A DNA stretch of 5,411 nucleotides, from NCBI GenBank assembly GCA_018268695.1, contig JAFDWD010000299.1, positions 1 to 5,411 of the forward strand. The letters run 5' to 3'. Origin of the DNA: Actinomycetota bacterium (GTDB lineage Bacteria > Actinomycetota > Thermoleophilia > Solirubrobacterales > 70-9). The translations under genes and the position numbers were made by a program. The notes under the pieces were generated by a model. That model was not told where the DNA came from. It ran no database searches and was given only the letters and a program-made list of their open reading frames with translations. Shown here piece after piece: positions 4,799 through 5,411 of this stretch (its first letter is position 1; each line of letters starts with the position of its first letter).

Positions 4799-5411
4799 GT
4801 GGATCAGCCAGAACTCTCCCTCGGTGGCGCCGCCCGGCCGGGGCCCGACCTTCCTGGCCCGTTCGCGGTCGGGCGGTACGCGAAGGTGCTCCAGGAGGAG
4901 ATGCGCAAGCGCGCCCGGGTGCTCCTGATCGGCGAGGTCACCGGGATCAGCCGCAGCAAAGTGCAGGCATACTTCGAGCTCCGCGACGGCGACGGGGCGG
5001 TGCCTTGCCAGATCTGGCTGAACGATCTGGAGCGCCTCGGCCTCCCCGAGGGCGCGCTGCGCGACGGCGCCGAGGTCGTCATCGCCGGTGGGCCCGACTA
5101 CTACCCGGGCGGCGGCACGGCCTCGCCGAGCTTCTGCTTCCGCGCGACCCACCTGCGGCTGGCCGGCGAAGGCGACCTGATGGCGCGCCTGGAGGCGCTT
5201 CGCACCCAGCTGCGCGCCGAGGGCCTCTTCGAGCTGCAAAAGCAGCTGGCGCGGCCGGTGCTGCCGCGGACGATCGGCATCGTCACCGCCGAAGGCGGTG
5301 CCGCGCGGCGCGATCTCCTGGCCGGACTCGGCCGGCGCGGCTGGGGGGGGACCGTCGTCTGGGCCTTCGCCCCGGTGCAGGACCGCCACGCCGCCCCGAA
5401 GATCGCGCGGG
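4799..5411 (+). CDS. xseA: Exodeoxyribonuclease VII large subunit, N-terminal part (3' end outside window)
   Basis: The frame is open from the GTG at 4799 to the window edge (204 codons). XseA with several copies of XseB forms exonuclease VII, which degrades single-stranded DNA to oligonucleotides in the cytoplasm during repair. After a loose N-terminus of about 20 residues comes the OB-fold nucleic-acid-binding domain: FAVGRYAKVLQEEM (22-35), LLIGEVTGISRSKVQAYFELRD (42-63), LRDGAEVVIAGGPDYYPGGG (87-106) and the FRATHLRLAGEG strand (114-125). The linker LEALRTQLRAEGLFE (131-145) and LPRTIGIVTAEGGAARRDLL (155-174) then start the catalytic domain; Asp172 corresponds to the conserved aspartate of the TS..GAA..D region. 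The usual 'TS.TG' is TAEGG here. A run of eight G (5343-5350) stays in frame as Trp-Gly-Gly. The rest of the catalytic domain, the coiled coil and any xseB lie beyond the window. Confidence 0.93.
   Translation, partial: MDQPELSLGGAARPGPDLPGPFAVGRYAKVLQEEMRKRARVLLIGEVTGISRSKVQAYFELRDGDGAVPCQIWLNDLERLGLPEGALRDGAEVVIAGGPDYYPGGGTASPSFCFRATHLRLAGEGDLMARLEALRTQLRAEGLFELQKQLARPVLPRTIGIVTAEGGAARRDLLAGLGRRGWGGTVVWAFAPVQDRHAAPKIAR

Noticed and set aside
5343..5350. Run of eight G as a possible sequencing error or frameshift in xseA
   Set aside because: The reading frame continues with family-like sequence (VVWAFAPVQD) after the run, so the length appears correct.
4394..5389. 331-codon open frame on the - strand opposite the HxlR and xseA genes
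   Set aside because: It lies antisense to two well-recognised genes, its translation is rich in Arg, Ala, Gly and Pro without domain motifs, and long antisense frames are common at this GC content.

Overview
The window looks like a piece of chromosome from a high-GC actinobacterium, most likely one of the Thermoleophilia (Solirubrobacter/Conexibacter-like). That placement rests on the GC-rich third codon positions, the Actinobacteria-type pairing of a MarP-like membrane protease with a class B penicillin-binding protein, GTG starts, and -10-like hexamers sitting directly upstream of start codons with no Shine-Dalgarno sequence. The genus is an inference from general familiarity, not from a search.

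Layout from left to right. (1) 1-339, + strand: the C-terminal end of a gene for a DUF4352-like beta-sandwich protein. (2) 340-467: a non-coding gap between convergent genes, filled by a large inverted-repeat element with a 17-bp perfect outer stem, a second 7-bp stem, a purine-rich interior and a small central hairpin. (3) 468-2240, - strand: a class B penicillin-binding protein (transpeptidase) with an NTF2-like N-terminal domain. (4) 2241-2287: a 47-bp divergent promoter region. (5) 2288-3433, + strand: a MarP-type protease with an N-terminal CvpA-like membrane domain and a C-terminal periplasmic trypsin-like domain. (6) 3447-4325, - strand: a membrane-anchored alpha/beta-hydrolase of the esterase family, convergent with the protease gene and only 13 bp from it. 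(7) 4326-4375: a 50-bp divergent regulatory region. (8) 4376-4756, + strand: an HxlR-family regulator with three cysteines. (9) 4751-4778: a terminator-like hairpin that begins in the last codon of the regulator gene. (10) 4799-5411, + strand: the 5' part of xseA, exonuclease VII large subunit, cut by the window edge.

Two functional groupings stand out. The PBP and the MarP-like protease are divergent neighbours and both act outside the membrane; MarP of Mycobacterium tuberculosis is known to act on a peptidoglycan hydrolase, so a shared role in cell-wall maintenance is plausible. The HxlR regulator and the surface esterase form a divergent regulator/target pair, the arrangement usually seen for HxlR/YodB-type sensors. 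xseA is a DNA-repair housekeeping gene with its own promoter-like signal.

The genes belong to known families. The most unusual item is the nested inverted-repeat element at 344-468, which is more elaborate than a simple terminator and may be a repeated or structured-RNA element. No CRISPR array, tRNA, rRNA, insertion sequence or phage gene was seen.
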